Source: Afipia carboxidovorans OM5 (lineage in GTDB: Bacteria; Pseudomonadota; Alphaproteobacteria; Rhizobiales; Xanthobacteraceae). Taken from it: DNA of 64,000 bases. Shown in pieces: positions 25,512 to 36,015 of this stretch (its first letter is position 1; the number at the start of each line of letters is the position of its first letter). The position numbers and the translations under genes are program-made. Location of the stretch: positions 496,001 to 560,000 of the forward strand of contig NC_015684.1 of assembly GCF_000218565.1 (NCBI RefSeq). The letters run 5' to 3'. The notes beneath the pieces are model-generated. The model worked only from the letters and a program-made list of their open reading frames with translations. It was not told the origin of the DNA and did no database searches.

Positions 25512-25781
25512 ATGCGCGACCCATTGGCGGGTCTGCCGCCACGACTCTTGCGCACGCCAGAAGCCGCGCGCTTCCTCGGCATTTCGCTACGCACCCTGGA
25601 GAAGCACCGGACCTATGGGACCGGGCCGACCTATCGCAAGATCGGCGGCCGGGTCGTCTATGCGGTTGATGACCTGCTCGACTGGTCCGCAATTGGTGCC
25701 CGCAAATCCACCCACGACGAGAACGCCGGCACGGTCTTTCCCGCTCGCCCGCTGACCCCGCAAGAACGGGGTGAGCGCTGA
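25512..25781 (+). CDS. Excisionase/AlpA-type HTH protein (RdfS-like)
   Basis: An 89-residue protein with a MerR/AlpA-like winged HTH: LLRTPEAARFLGISLRTLEKHRTYG (residues 12-36), then YRKIGGRVVYAVDDLLDW (43-60). Such proteins act as recombination directionality factors or small transcription regulators. In tripartite ICESym elements, RdfS is a small HTH protein that is activated by FseA and heads the operon leading to traF and the relaxase. The same order occurs here (HTH, repA, parA, traF, relaxase). The ATG follows CGGAGGTGATCCC, a very strong ribosome site. The gene abuts repA without a gap. Confidence 0.75.
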   Translation: MRDPLAGLPPRLLRTPEAARFLGISLRTLEKHRTYGTGPTYRKIGGRVVYAVDDLLDWSAIGARKSTHDENAGTVFPARPLTPQERGER

Positions 25782-26852
25782 ATGCTGCGCGAAAACCAAA
25801 ACAGACACCCGGAGCCCGCCAGCGAGCGCAGCCGCCTCGCCCCCTTCGTGGTCGCGACCGGCGACGCTCCGCCGCGCGACCAGCGCGACTTGATGGAGCG
25901 ACCGTTCTTCTCGCTCGCGAAGACGCCGCGCACCAAGCCGATTCTCTACAAGACCGCCGACGTCGAAGTGCAGGTGCTCGGAATGCCCGAGCACGGCATG
26001 GCGACCATTTGGGACGCCGACGTGCTGATATGGGCCGCCTCGCAGATCGTGGCGGCCGAGAACAACGGCCTCACCACGTCGCGGTTCTTCCGCTTTACGC
26101 CTTACCATCTGTTGCGCGCCATCGGGCGGCCGACCGGCAATCGTCAGTACGTCTTATTGAAGGCCGCGCTCGCGCGCCTGCAATCCACCGTCATCGCCAC
26201 GACAATCCGTAACGGCCCGCATTGGCGGCGTCGGCAATTCTCGTGGATCAACGAGTGGGAGGAGATGACAACGCGCGCCGGCCGCGTCGAGGGCATGGAA
26301 TTCGTGCTGCCCGAGTGGTTCTACAACAGCGTCGTCGATCGCTCGCTGGTGCTGACGATCGACCCGACGTATTTCCGGCTGACCGGCGGCATCGAACGCT
26401 GGCTCTATCGCGTCGCGCGCAAGCACGCCGGCCACCAGCGACACGGCTGGCTGTTCGAGATTGCCCATCTGCATGTGAAGTCCGGCAGTCTCGCGCGCGT
26501 CTCTGACTTCGCGCTCGACCTGCGCCGCATCACGGCGCGTCAGCCATTGCCCGGCTACCGGCTCCAGATCGAGCGTAATCATGGCCGCGAGCTGCTGCGC
26601 ATCCGGCCTGCTAACTCGTCCACAGTGCCTGTTGATAAAGGTGTGCAAACCATCGGCACATCAGGCGCACGGGGTATCAGCACATCAGGCGCAGAACTAT
26701 CGGCACATCAGGCGCACGAACCGCAGCTAAATCTCTGGCCTCAAAACGAAAGCCGCGCGCCTAACTTATCTAACAGTGTATCTAACTTAGATTCTGATGC
26801 GCGTGGACATGACGAGCATGGTGCCGCGAAACGATCGAGGCGCGTGCCATGA
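25782..26852 (+). CDS. repA: Replication initiator protein A (RepA)
   Basis: A 356-residue replication initiator of the kind carried by broad-host-range plasmids and ICEs. The core spans about residues 35-270: ERPFFSLAKTPRTKPILY, YHLLRAIGRPTGNRQYVLLKAAL and LTGGIERWLYRVARKHAGHQ, with winged-helix features. The C-terminal 80 residues are low complexity and include three copies of an Ser-Gly/Ala-His type repeat encoded by iteron-like DNA. RepA would allow transient plasmid-form replication of the excised element. The start directly follows the upstream stop. The 3' end overlaps parA by four bases. Confidence 0.88.
   Translation: MLRENQNRHPEPASERSRLAPFVVATGDAPPRDQRDLMERPFFSLAKTPRTKPILYKTADVEVQVLGMPEHGMATIWDADVLIWAASQIVAAENNGLTTSRFFRFTPYHLLRAIGRPTGNRQYVLLKAALARLQSTVIATTIRNGPHWRRRQFSWINEWEEMTTRAGRVEGMEFVLPEWFYNSVVDRSLVLTIDPTYFRLTGGIERWLYRVARKHAGHQRHGWLFEIAHLHVKSGSLARVSDFALDLRRITARQPLPGYRLQIERNHGRELLRIRPANSSTVPVDKGVQTIGTSGARGISTSGAELSAHQAHEPQLNLWPQNESRAPNLSNSVSNLDSDARGHDEHGAAKRSRRVP
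26652..26717 (+). repeat. Three 19-bp iteron-like direct repeats inside the 3' end of repA
   Basis: Copies at 26652-26670, 26676-26694 and 26699-26717 of ATCGGCACATCAGGCGCAC; the middle one differs at two bases. Periodicity is 24 and 23 bp, about two helical turns, as expected for RepA-binding iterons. They lie in the variable C-terminal coding part of repA, so they may form the replication origin or an autoregulatory site. Confidence 0.75.
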
Positions 26853-27502
26853 TCGTCGCGCTGCTCAACCAAAACGGCGGCGTCGGCAAGACCACGCTCG
26901 CGCTCCACCTCGCCGGCGCTTGGGTGCAGCGAGGCCACCGCGTCACGCTGATCGACGCCGACCCGCAAGGCTCCGCGCTCGACTGGTCGCAGCAGCGGGC
27001 GCGCGAGAACATGCCCCGGCTGTTCACCGTCGTCGGTCTGGCGCGCGACACGCTGCACCGTGAAGTGCCCGAGCTGGCCCGTGATGCCGATCATGTCGTC
27101 ATCGACGGACCGCCGCGTGTCGCCGGTCTCATGCGCTCCGCGCTGCTCGCCGCCGACCTGGTGCTGATCCCGGTGCAGCCGTCGCCGTTCGACGGCTGGG
27201 CATCGGCCGAGATGCTGGCGCTTCTCAGCGAAGCGCGCATCTACCGGCCGGAGCTGGTCGCCCGTTTCGTGCTCAACCGTTGCGCCGCGCGCACCGTCAT
27301 CGCGCGCGAGACGGCCGAGACGCTGGCCGATCACGATCCGCCCGTGCTCGCCGCCACCGTCGGCCAGCGCGTCGTCTTCGCCGATGCCGCGCAGTCCGGC
27401 CGGCTCGCCAGCGAGATCGACGGCGACAGCCCGGCCGCGCGCGAGATCATGGCGCTTGCCGCCGAGATCGAGCGGCTTCGCGTCGGGAGGGCCGCGCTAT
27501 GA
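26849..27502 (+). CDS. parA: ParA-family partition ATPase
   Basis: A 217-residue MinD/ParA ATPase. NQNGGVGKTTLALHLAG at residues 8-24 is the deviant Walker A, DADPQGSALDW near 38-48 the A' motif, and VVIDGPPRV near 85-93 the Walker B region. Its short length and lack of an HTH domain match the small plasmid/ICE ParA class. It likely works with the ribbon-helix-helix protein that follows with a four-base overlap. It belongs to the repA operon, consistent with stable inheritance of an excised, replicating ICE. Confidence 0.93.
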   Translation: MIVALLNQNGGVGKTTLALHLAGAWVQRGHRVTLIDADPQGSALDWSQQRARENMPRLFTVVGLARDTLHREVPELARDADHVVIDGPPRVAGLMRSALLAADLVLIPVQPSPFDGWASAEMLALLSEARIYRPELVARFVLNRCAARTVIARETAETLADHDPPVLAATVGQRVVFADAAQSGRLASEIDGDSPAAREIMALAAEIERLRVGRAAL

Positions 27503-27750
27503 GCCGGCGCGACGGACGCCGCTTCGCTTCCCGGCCGGGCGACGCCGAAGGCTGGATCAAGGCCGGCGAACGACAGCCGGACGGCAAGACCGACGCCGGC
27601 TCATTCACCGCGCGTCTGACTATCGACATCACGCCGGAGCTGCGCGGCCGCATCAAGGTCGCAGCGTTCCGGCGCGGCATCACCGTCGCCGACATGCTGC
27701 GCGATCTGCTCGCCCGCGAATTTCCCACCACCGAAGGAGACCAGCCATGA
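27499..27750 (+). CDS. Small ribbon-helix-helix partner protein of ParA
   Basis: An 83-residue basic protein. The C-terminal half (FTARLTIDITPELRGRIKVAAFRRGITVADMLRDLLARE) has the beta strand plus two-helix pattern of ribbon-helix-helix DNA-binding proteins. Small RHH proteins next to short ParA proteins often serve as the centromere-binding protein. The start overlaps the parA stop (ATGA), and the stop overlaps the next gene. The N-terminal 35 residues are Arg/Lys/Gly-rich and possibly disordered. Confidence 0.8.
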   Translation: MSRRDGRRFASRPGDAEGWIKAGERQPDGKTDAGSFTARLTIDITPELRGRIKVAAFRRGITVADMLRDLLAREFPTTEGDQP

Positions 27751-28265
27751 CCGGCAACGCGGCACGCCGCGCGCACGGCCGTCCGCTGCCGGACGAGCCT
27801 CAGCCCTTCACCACATTGGTCGAACTGACTTTCCAGAAACAGAAGGTCGAGCACTGGATACGCTTCGGCCGCAAGAGCTACGAAAAGATTCTCGACCGCC
27901 GCCGCAGCGTCGTCGGCTTCGCTCCGAACAGCATCTTTGCGTTCGTGCGCTGGGCGGCCGGCGAACACGGCACGATCATCTCGCGCATCGACATCGTGCG
28001 CGCCATCGGCCGCGGCGAGCCGTTCCAGACATTGCCGTTCGTGCGTCCCGGCGGCGACATCCTGTTGCGGCTCGACACGTGGGCGAAGGTCGAGAGGGTG
28101 TTGCAGGCGATCGACGCCGTGGAAGCGCTCGGTCTCGATGCGTCCGACGTGTCGCCCGATCACTGGCGGCACGTCCACAACCGTCTGGTGGCCGGTCAGG
28201 AGCCGCACGCCTACACGCCGGAACGTCATGCGGCATGGCTGCGCCGCCGCAGGATCGCACCATGA
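27747..28265 (+). CDS. DUF2840 family protein
   Basis: A 172-residue protein matching DUF2840: LVELTFQKQKVEHWIRFGRKSYEKILDRRRSVVGF near residues 22-56, FAFVRWAAGEHGTIISRIDI near 62-81, PFVRPGGDILLRLDTWAKVERVLQAIDAVEALG near 95-128 and HWRHVHNRLVAG. The family is found almost only next to traF in rhizobial conjugation regions. Its function is unknown. It overlaps its neighbours by four bases at each end, so it is part of a tight operon. Confidence 0.88.
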   Translation: MTGNAARRAHGRPLPDEPQPFTTLVELTFQKQKVEHWIRFGRKSYEKILDRRRSVVGFAPNSIFAFVRWAAGEHGTIISRIDIVRAIGRGEPFQTLPFVRPGGDILLRLDTWAKVERVLQAIDAVEALGLDASDVSPDHWRHVHNRLVAGQEPHAYTPERHAAWLRRRRIAP

Positions 28266-28807
28266 CGCGCGCCGGTCTCATGCTCGCGACCGCGTTCGCC
28301 GCGTTCGGCGTCAGCTATCCCGGCCTCACGCCGATGCCGGTCAAGCTGATCTGGAACGCATCCGCCAGCGCGCCGATCGGCTTCTACACGATCGACTTCG
28401 CCGGCCCGTTCGAGGTGACTGATCTGGTCGCCGTGGACACGCCCGAACCGCTCGCCACCTTCCTCGCCGAGCGCAGCTATCTGCCCAAGGGCGTGCCGCT
28501 GTTGAAGCGCGTGCGCGCCGTTTCCGGGCAGACCGTTTGCAGAGGCGGCCACGTCGTCACGGTCGATGGCGTCATTGCCGGCGCAGCGCTGGAGCGCGAC
28601 CGCGCCGGTCGCGAGCTTCCCGTCTGGCAGGGATGCCGGCGCATCCATACCGGCGAAATCTTCCTGATGAACTGGCAGGTCCGCGACAGCCTGGACGGCC
28701 GGTATTTCGGGCTGATCTCCACCGACCAAATCGTCGGCCGCGCGGTCCCGTTGTGGACCGACGAGGAAGGCGACGGCCGCTTTGAATGGCGCGCGCCGAC
28801 GCGGTGA
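28262..28807 (+). CDS. traF: TraF, S26-family signal peptidase for conjugation
   Basis: A 181-residue protein. After an N-terminal hydrophobic segment (residues 5-22), NASASAPIGFY near 36-46 carries the catalytic Ser, and GVPLLKRVRAVSGQTVC near 78-94 carries the Lys of the Ser-Lys dyad. LMNWQVRDSLDGRYFGLI near 139 completes the S26 fold. TraF matures and cyclises pilin subunits (TrbC-type) for IncP-like mating pores. That fits an ICE with trb-type T4SS genes likely beyond traG. Confidence 0.9.
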   Translation: MTRAGLMLATAFAAFGVSYPGLTPMPVKLIWNASASAPIGFYTIDFAGPFEVTDLVAVDTPEPLATFLAERSYLPKGVPLLKRVRAVSGQTVCRGGHVVTVDGVIAGAALERDRAGRELPVWQGCRRIHTGEIFLMNWQVRDSLDGRYFGLISTDQIVGRAVPLWTDEEGDGRFEWRAPTR

Positions 28808-28873
28808 GCGCGCGACGGGCGGCGCATGGCGCGTCGTCCGCTTCATCACCGCCGCAACAGAAGGAGACTATCC

Positions 28874-29209
28874 ATGCCGCAGATCGGTCAATTCACCGCC
28901 GCGAAAAAGAACTTCGTCGGCTCCGTTCACACGCTCACGCTCGCGCAGGAACTCACCATCGTTCCCGCAGAGGAATCCGACACCGAAAACGCGCCGGACT
29001 ACCGCGTCCATCGCGGCGATGCCGATGGCCCGGAAGTCGGCGCGGCCTGGAAACGCACCGGCGAGAAGGCCGGCGAGTATCTTTCCGTGCTGCTCGACGA
29101 TCCGGCCTTGCCGCAGCCGATCCGCGCCAACCTGTTCCAGAACGGCAGCGACAAGACGTCATGGTCGCTGCACTGGAGCCGTCCGAAACAGCGCGACGAG
29201 CGGGACTGA
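28874..29209 (+). CDS. DUF736 family protein, copy 2
   Basis: A 111-residue DUF736 protein: QIGQFTAAKKNFVGSVHTLTL at the N-terminus, APDYRVHRG near 41, EVGAAWKRTGEKAGEYLSVLLDDPALPQPIRANLF near 52-86 and a C-terminal WSLHWSR. It is clearly related to but diverged from the copy at 21747. The start follows AAGGAGACTATCC. It lies between traF and the lytic transglycosylase, a conserved neighbourhood in rhizobial ICEs. Role unknown. Confidence 0.9.
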   Translation: MPQIGQFTAAKKNFVGSVHTLTLAQELTIVPAEESDTENAPDYRVHRGDADGPEVGAAWKRTGEKAGEYLSVLLDDPALPQPIRANLFQNGSDKTSWSLHWSRPKQRDERD

Positions 29210-29213
29210 GGCC

Positions 29214-30134
29214 ATGCGCGATCCCGCCATCATCGCGCTCAAAATCCCCATCCCTTTGTTCGCGAAAAAGCCGTCTCATCCCTTCGTCCCGCTCGTCGAC
29301 CGGACGGCCGGCGCGCGCAGCGCAGGTCAAGGGCGGCCATCGGCCGGCGCTTCGCGCGTACCCTTGACCGTAGCGAGCACGCTGGCAGGCTGGCGGCGTG
29401 GCGGAGAAAGGCAAGCATGGCGACATGCTGTTCTTGTCCTCATCGGCACGCTCGCGCTCTGCGCGGGACCGGGCGTGTCGATCGCGCAATCCATGCCGGC
29501 CGCGCGCAGCGTCGTCGCTGATCCTTATGCAACGCACATTGCCGAGGCGTCGCAGCGCTTCGGCATTCCCGAGCACTGGATTCGGGCGGTGCTGCGCGCG
29601 GAGAGCGCGGGCGACGTGCGCGCGATCTCGGCGGCGGGCGCGATCGGGCTGATGCAGATCATGCCCGTGACATGGGCGGCCCTGCGCGATCGCCACGGTC
29701 TCGGCCGCGATCCGTATCAGCCGCGCGACAATATCCTCGCGGGCACGGCTTACATGCGCGAGATGTGGGACCGCTACGGCAATGTCGTCGCGATGCTCGC
29801 GGCCTACAATGCCGGGCCGAACCGCTATGACGAATACCGTTCGACGGGCAGAGCATTGCCGGCGGAAACGCGCGCCTATGTCGCCGCGCTCGCACCGCTG
29901 ATCGGCGGCGCTGTTCCTGCCGATTTGCAAAAGACTGCCGCACCACCGACGGATTGGCGCGCGGCACCGTTGTTCGTGGGGCGCGCGATCGACACACGCG
30001 CTGCCGATCCCGTGCGGCGCGGCGATACCTCGGGCAGCGGTCGCGCGACCGTTCCGGCGCGCTCTCGCAGCGATGCGGAGCCACAGGACGGCAGCATGTT
30101 CGTCGCGCGTGCGGGCGATGGAAGAACGCCATGA
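29214..30134 (+). CDS. Conjugation-associated lytic transglycosylase
   Basis: A 306-residue SLT-domain protein. A long basic N-terminal extension precedes a hydrophobic signal (about residues 74-93, ending SIAQ). The catalytic glutamate is in RAESAGDVRAISAAGAIGLMQI near residue 132, and AAYNAGPNRYDEYR near 202 is the second conserved element. It opens peptidoglycan for the mating channel. The true start may be an internal TTG or GTG nearer the signal peptide, as the first about 65 residues look unusual. The C-terminal about 70 residues are low-complexity. Confidence 0.85.
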   Translation: MRDPAIIALKIPIPLFAKKPSHPFVPLVDRTAGARSAGQGRPSAGASRVPLTVASTLAGWRRGGERQAWRHAVLVLIGTLALCAGPGVSIAQSMPAARSVVADPYATHIAEASQRFGIPEHWIRAVLRAESAGDVRAISAAGAIGLMQIMPVTWAALRDRHGLGRDPYQPRDNILAGTAYMREMWDRYGNVVAMLAAYNAGPNRYDEYRSTGRALPAETRAYVAALAPLIGGAVPADLQKTAAPPTDWRAAPLFVGRAIDTRAADPVRRGDTSGSGRATVPARSRSDAEPQDGSMFVARAGDGRTP

Positions 30135-30253
30135 GGACGGCGTTCCCGCGTTCCGCAGCGCGCTTTCCGGTGTGCAGGCAGGGAGGTTTGCGCCTGGCTG
30201 CATTCGGAGCAGGAAGGGCAGGAAGGGCGAAAAAAGCGGAGGGCAAGATTGAA

Positions 30254-30380
30254 GAAACCGGCACCATGTCGGGCCGGTTTCCGAAATTGTCATTGTCTGC
30301 ACACTGGTTGGGCGGCCGATTCCGGCACTCTTGCTTTGAGGGGTGGAGTGCCGCGATTTCGCGCAACGCCTTGGCGTTGC
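30254..30380. other. Candidate origin of transfer (three inverted repeats upstream of the relaxase)
   Basis: Three perfect inverted repeats occur in 127 bp: GAAACCGGC/GCCGGTTTC (30254-30262, 30273-30281), CGGCACTC/GAGTGCCG (30323-30330, 30346-30353) and GCAACGCC/GGCGTTGC with a 2-base loop (30363-30370, 30373-30380). They lie 68-194 bp before the relaxase start. Relaxases commonly nick beside such stems, and VirD2-like systems usually have oriT next to the relaxase gene. The nick position is not identified. An open frame across this region (30131-30451) is judged non-coding. Confidence 0.55.
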
Positions 30381-30447
30381 TGGATTTCGTCCGGCACCAT
30401 GGCCGCCGATTGTACGATTTTCGCCGGTTTCGGCCGGAGGCGCATCC

Positions 30448-32505
30448 ATGAGAGCCGACGACGAAAACCGCTTCCGGCCGAAGCCGGGCCGCATCCGCTC
30501 CGACACGCCGCGCGCGGGCAAGACCAAGAGTTTTCTCACGCAGGCGAAGAAGATCGCGCGCCAGCAGCGCCGCACGTCGCCCCGTGTCGATTTCGGAACG
30601 GCGGCGTTCACGCCGGCAACGCCGGCCGGTCCCCATCTGGTGCTATCGAGCGGCAAGGGTGTGAAGCGCGGGCGCGGCGTGGTCTTCGTCTGCTCCCGCA
30701 ATCTCGGCGGCGGTGGATGGCAGCACCGGCAACCCGGCGCGCGTCGCGTCATGGTCCAGCAGCGCTACATTCTCCGTCCCGGCCAAAACCGGAAGGCACA
30801 ATCCCATCTGCGCTATATCCAGCGCGACGGCACCTCGCGCGACGGCGAACGCGGGCAGCTCTATTCGGCCGGCGAGGGCCGCGCCGATGGCGACGCCTTC
30901 CTTGAGCGCGGCCAGGACGACCGTCACCAATTCCGATTCATCGTCTCGCCGGAAGACGGCGCGGAGTTGTCCGACCTCACGGCCTACACCCGCGACCTGA
31001 TGAGCCAGATGGAAGCCGATCTCGGCACGAAGCTCGATTGGGTCGCGGTCAACCACTACAACACCGGCCATCCCCATGTGCATGTCATCGTCCGGGGCAA
31101 GGACGAGCTGGGCGAGGATCTGGTCATCAACGGCGACTACATCGTTCATGGTGTTCGCGAGCGCGCCAGCGCCTTGGCGACGCTGGAGCTTGGCCCTGTC
31201 AGCGAGATCGAGCAGACCCGCAGGCTCACCGCCGAGATAGATCAGGACCGTTTCACCCGCATCGACCGCGCCATGGCAGAGGAAGCCGATGCGCGATTCC
31301 TCGACCTGCGCCACGAACCGGGAGAGCCGAAGCCGCAGTTCGAGCGCACGCTTCGCCTGCGCCGGCTCGCCAAGCTGGGCCGGATGGGCCTCGCCACCGA
31401 ACATGCGCCGGGCGTCTGGGAATTGAATGAGCGGCTGGAGCCGACCCTGCGCGAACTAGGCGAACGCGGCGACATCATCCGCACCATGCAAAAGTCGCTC
31501 GCCGCCGATGGGCTGGAGCGTGATCCTCTGACCTTCCACATTCATAAGGCGGTGCCCGCCGAGCCTGTCACCGGCCGGGTGCTCGACAAATATCTCGCCA
31601 ACGAGCTGGGCGACAATCTCACCGTCGTTGTGGACGGGATAGACGGCCGGATGCACCACATTTCCAACATCGACCCGAGGCAGTTGGATGATGCCCGGAT
31701 CGGCAGCGTCATCGAGATCGGCCGGGCCGAGGCGAGCGCCCGGCCATCCGACCGCGCCATTGCCGCGATCGCCGAGGACGGCATCTATCGGCCGAGCCGC
31801 CATCTGGAGCAGGCCAGGTTCGAGGGCCGCGTTCCCGGCGGCGACTATGAGGGTTTTGTCGATGCCCATGTGCGGCGGCTGGAGGCGTTGCGCCGCGCCG
31901 GGATTGCCGAACGGATCCACGCTGACCAATGGCGCATTCCCGACGACTTCGAGAAACGCAGCAAGGCGTTCGACGCCGGGCGCGGCGGTCAGGCCAATAT
32001 CCGCATCATCACCACCTTCGATCTGGAAAGCCAGATCACGGCGGACGGCGCGACCTGGCTAGACCGGCGGCTGGTGTCCCCCGACGCATCCGACCTTGCG
32101 CCGGCAGGATTCGGCCAACAGGTGCGCGAGGCCATGGAGCGGCGGCGCGAGCATCATGTCGACCACGGCGATGCAGCACAACAGTCGGATGGGCGCATTG
32201 CCTACCGCCGCAATCTGCTCGCCACGCTGCGCGGGCGCGAGATCGCTCGCGCCGGGGCGGACATGGCGACGGCCAAGGCGCTGCCGTTCCGCGCGGCCAC
32301 CGATGGCGAGACTGTCAGCGGCAAGTTCACAGGCACCGTCCAGCTATCCAGTGGAAAGTTCGCCATCGTGGAAAAGAGCCACGAGTTTACGCTTGTCCCA
32401 TGGCGGCCGGTCATCGACCGTCAGCTTGGCCGTGAGGTCATGGGCGTGGTTCAGAGCGGATCGGTGTCGTGGCAGCTCGGGCGGCAACGGGGCTTGGGGC
32501 TGTAG
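30448..32505 (+). CDS. rlxS: VirD2/RlxS-type conjugative relaxase with DUF3363
   Basis: A 685-residue MobP-like relaxase. The basic N-terminal about 100 residues are followed by SHLRYIQRDGTSRDGERG near 118-135, which carries a candidate nicking tyrosine. HQFRFIVSPED near 155 and the metal-binding VNHYNTGHPHVHVIVRG near 201-217 complete the relaxase core. From about residue 290 a DUF3363 domain runs to the end. It nicks oriT and pilots the strand to the TraG coupling protein. In related ICEs traG follows closely. Here 29.5 kb of copper genes intervene. No terminator is obvious downstream. Confidence 0.92.
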   Translation: MRADDENRFRPKPGRIRSDTPRAGKTKSFLTQAKKIARQQRRTSPRVDFGTAAFTPATPAGPHLVLSSGKGVKRGRGVVFVCSRNLGGGGWQHRQPGARRVMVQQRYILRPGQNRKAQSHLRYIQRDGTSRDGERGQLYSAGEGRADGDAFLERGQDDRHQFRFIVSPEDGAELSDLTAYTRDLMSQMEADLGTKLDWVAVNHYNTGHPHVHVIVRGKDELGEDLVINGDYIVHGVRERASALATLELGPVSEIEQTRRLTAEIDQDRFTRIDRAMAEEADARFLDLRHEPGEPKPQFERTLRLRRLAKLGRMGLATEHAPGVWELNERLEPTLRELGERGDIIRTMQKSLAADGLERDPLTFHIHKAVPAEPVTGRVLDKYLANELGDNLTVVVDGIDGRMHHISNIDPRQLDDARIGSVIEIGRAEASARPSDRAIAAIAEDGIYRPSRHLEQARFEGRVPGGDYEGFVDAHVRRLEALRRAGIAERIHADQWRIPDDFEKRSKAFDAGRGGQANIRIITTFDLESQITADGATWLDRRLVSPDASDLAPAGFGQQVREAMERRREHHVDHGDAAQQSDGRIAYRRNLLATLRGREIARAGADMATAKALPFRAATDGETVSGKFTGTVQLSSGKFAIVEKSHEFTLVPWRPVIDRQLGREVMGVVQSGSVSWQLGRQRGLGL

Positions 32506-32598
32506 CCGGGCCGGTAACTGTTCTGAATCGGTCTGGCGCGACCAACATCGACGTGGAAATTACGGAGGGTATTTACCCGAGAATGATGAGCCTATCGT

Positions 32599-35046
<2,448 letters not shown>

Positions 35047-35073
35047 CTAGGTCTCCTCATAGGCTTGTAACCG

Positions 35074-35090
35074 ATACCCAGTAGGGGTAT
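35074..35090. promoter_or_regulatory. CsoR-type operator ATACCCAGTAGGGGTAT
   Basis: An inverted repeat ATACCC/GGGGTAT of the form bound by CsoR copper repressors, placed in the 53-bp gap between the divergent Cu-ATPase and csoR. One bound repressor could control both. Cu(I) binding to CsoR should release it. Confidence 0.82.
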
Positions 35091-35099
35091 ATAGGACAG

Positions 35100-35375
35100 A
35101 TGCGAAAAGACATCAAGACGTCGTGCCAGAAGCGCCTCAGCAGAATTGAGGGACAGGTGCGCGGCCTCGCCAGGATGGTGGAGGAAGACCGCTATTGCAT
35201 CGATATCGTAACGCAGATCTCCGCCGTTCGCGCCGCACTGCGCCGCGTCGAGGAGGAGGTCTTGAAGGATCATGTCGCCCACTGCGTCGAGCACGCGATC
35301 GCGAGCGGCGACAAGGCGGATCAGCGCCGCAAAATCGCGGAATTGATGGCAGTGGTGGGACGTGCGGAACGATGA
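35100..35375 (+). CDS. csoR: CsoR-family copper-sensing repressor
   Basis: A 91-residue all-helical DUF156 protein. RLSRIEGQVRGLARMVEEDRYCIDI covers residues 12-36 and contains the first Cys ligand near 34. KDHVAHCVEHAI near 57-68 gives the His and second Cys ligands, so the Cys-His-Cys Cu(I) set is intact. RcnR-type N-terminal His ligands are absent. It represses itself and the divergent Cu-ATPase through the site at 35074. The downstream metal genes on the same strand may share its transcript. Confidence 0.92.
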   Translation: MRKDIKTSCQKRLSRIEGQVRGLARMVEEDRYCIDIVTQISAVRAALRRVEEEVLKDHVAHCVEHAIASGDKADQRRKIAELMAVVGRAER

Positions 35376-35459
35376 ATGTCCCGGTTCCGTCTTGGCGATA
35401 CGAAGATTCGCGACTATGATTCCGAATTCGGGCGGCAAATCGAAAGCATTGACGCATTG

Positions 35460-35936
35460 ATGTTGGTCGGACTTACCAGAACGCAACGACGGAGAGCAGG
35501 GTGGTTCGTCGCCCTGGCGTATCTGTTTTGCGTGTTGGCGCCGACGCTGTCCATCGCCTTGCCCGGCAGTCAGGCTACGCCTTATTGCCTGACCGACGAG
35601 GATCACGTGCCGGGCATGGCCCACGACCATCATGAAGGCGCCATGCACGTCCACAAGGATGGACATGCCCATCATCATTCCGGCGTCCAGGTCCACGCGG
35701 ATTCCTCCGCGGACCATGATGCGAAGCCGGTTGCGCTGAAGAGCGACGCCGGTCCGGTAAAAGCGCCGCATGCGGCGGATGGAAAGTGCTGTGGCCTGAC
35801 GTGCGTCACCGCGCTTCCCGCAACCCTCGTCACGGTGGCAAAGCCGCCCGTGCCGAACGCCGTCCGCGTATCCGACAACCATCGGAAGCTGGCGGACAAC
35901 GCGCCCTCTCGGCTCTATCGTCCCCCCAATTCCTGA
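35460..35936 (+). CDS. Exported His-rich protein of the copper cassette
   Basis: A 158-residue protein with a signal/anchor near residues 13-34. It is then rich in His (HDHHEGAMHVHKDGHAHHH near 55-75, HADSSADHD near 80), and CCGLTC near 112. This suggests metal storage or buffering in the periplasm. I do not recognise the family. The frame is open back to 35376, but a start at 35460 gives a sensible signal. The counterpart in cluster 1 at 7646 is Cys/Met-rich with little His. Confidence 0.6.
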   Translation: MLVGLTRTQRRRAGWFVALAYLFCVLAPTLSIALPGSQATPYCLTDEDHVPGMAHDHHEGAMHVHKDGHAHHHSGVQVHADSSADHDAKPVALKSDAGPVKAPHAADGKCCGLTCVTALPATLVTVAKPPVPNAVRVSDNHRKLADNAPSRLYRPPNS

Positions 35937-36015
35937 CCTGACCACAGCATGACGCGGTGCCGTGCCCGTGCCGGGCACGTGCGCCCGTGGTCCATCGTCA
36001 GTTCAGGGGATTTTT

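Noticed and set aside
26652..26717. Short direct repeats as a CRISPR array
   Set aside because: Only three 19-bp units with 4-5-bp gaps, inside a coding sequence, with no cas genes. They fit iterons.
30131..30451. A 106-codon open frame bridging the lytic transglycosylase and relaxase genes with four-base overlaps at both ends
   Set aside because: The DNA contains three perfect inverted repeats typical of an oriT, and the product has no recognisable fold or family. It is treated as non-coding.
35067..35090. GTAACC upstream of csoR as a fifth sigma-F promoter
   Set aside because: Sixteen bases downstream the sequence is ATAT, not CGAA, and no TCACG-N4-CGTGA dyad lies upstream. The region is explained by the CsoR operator.
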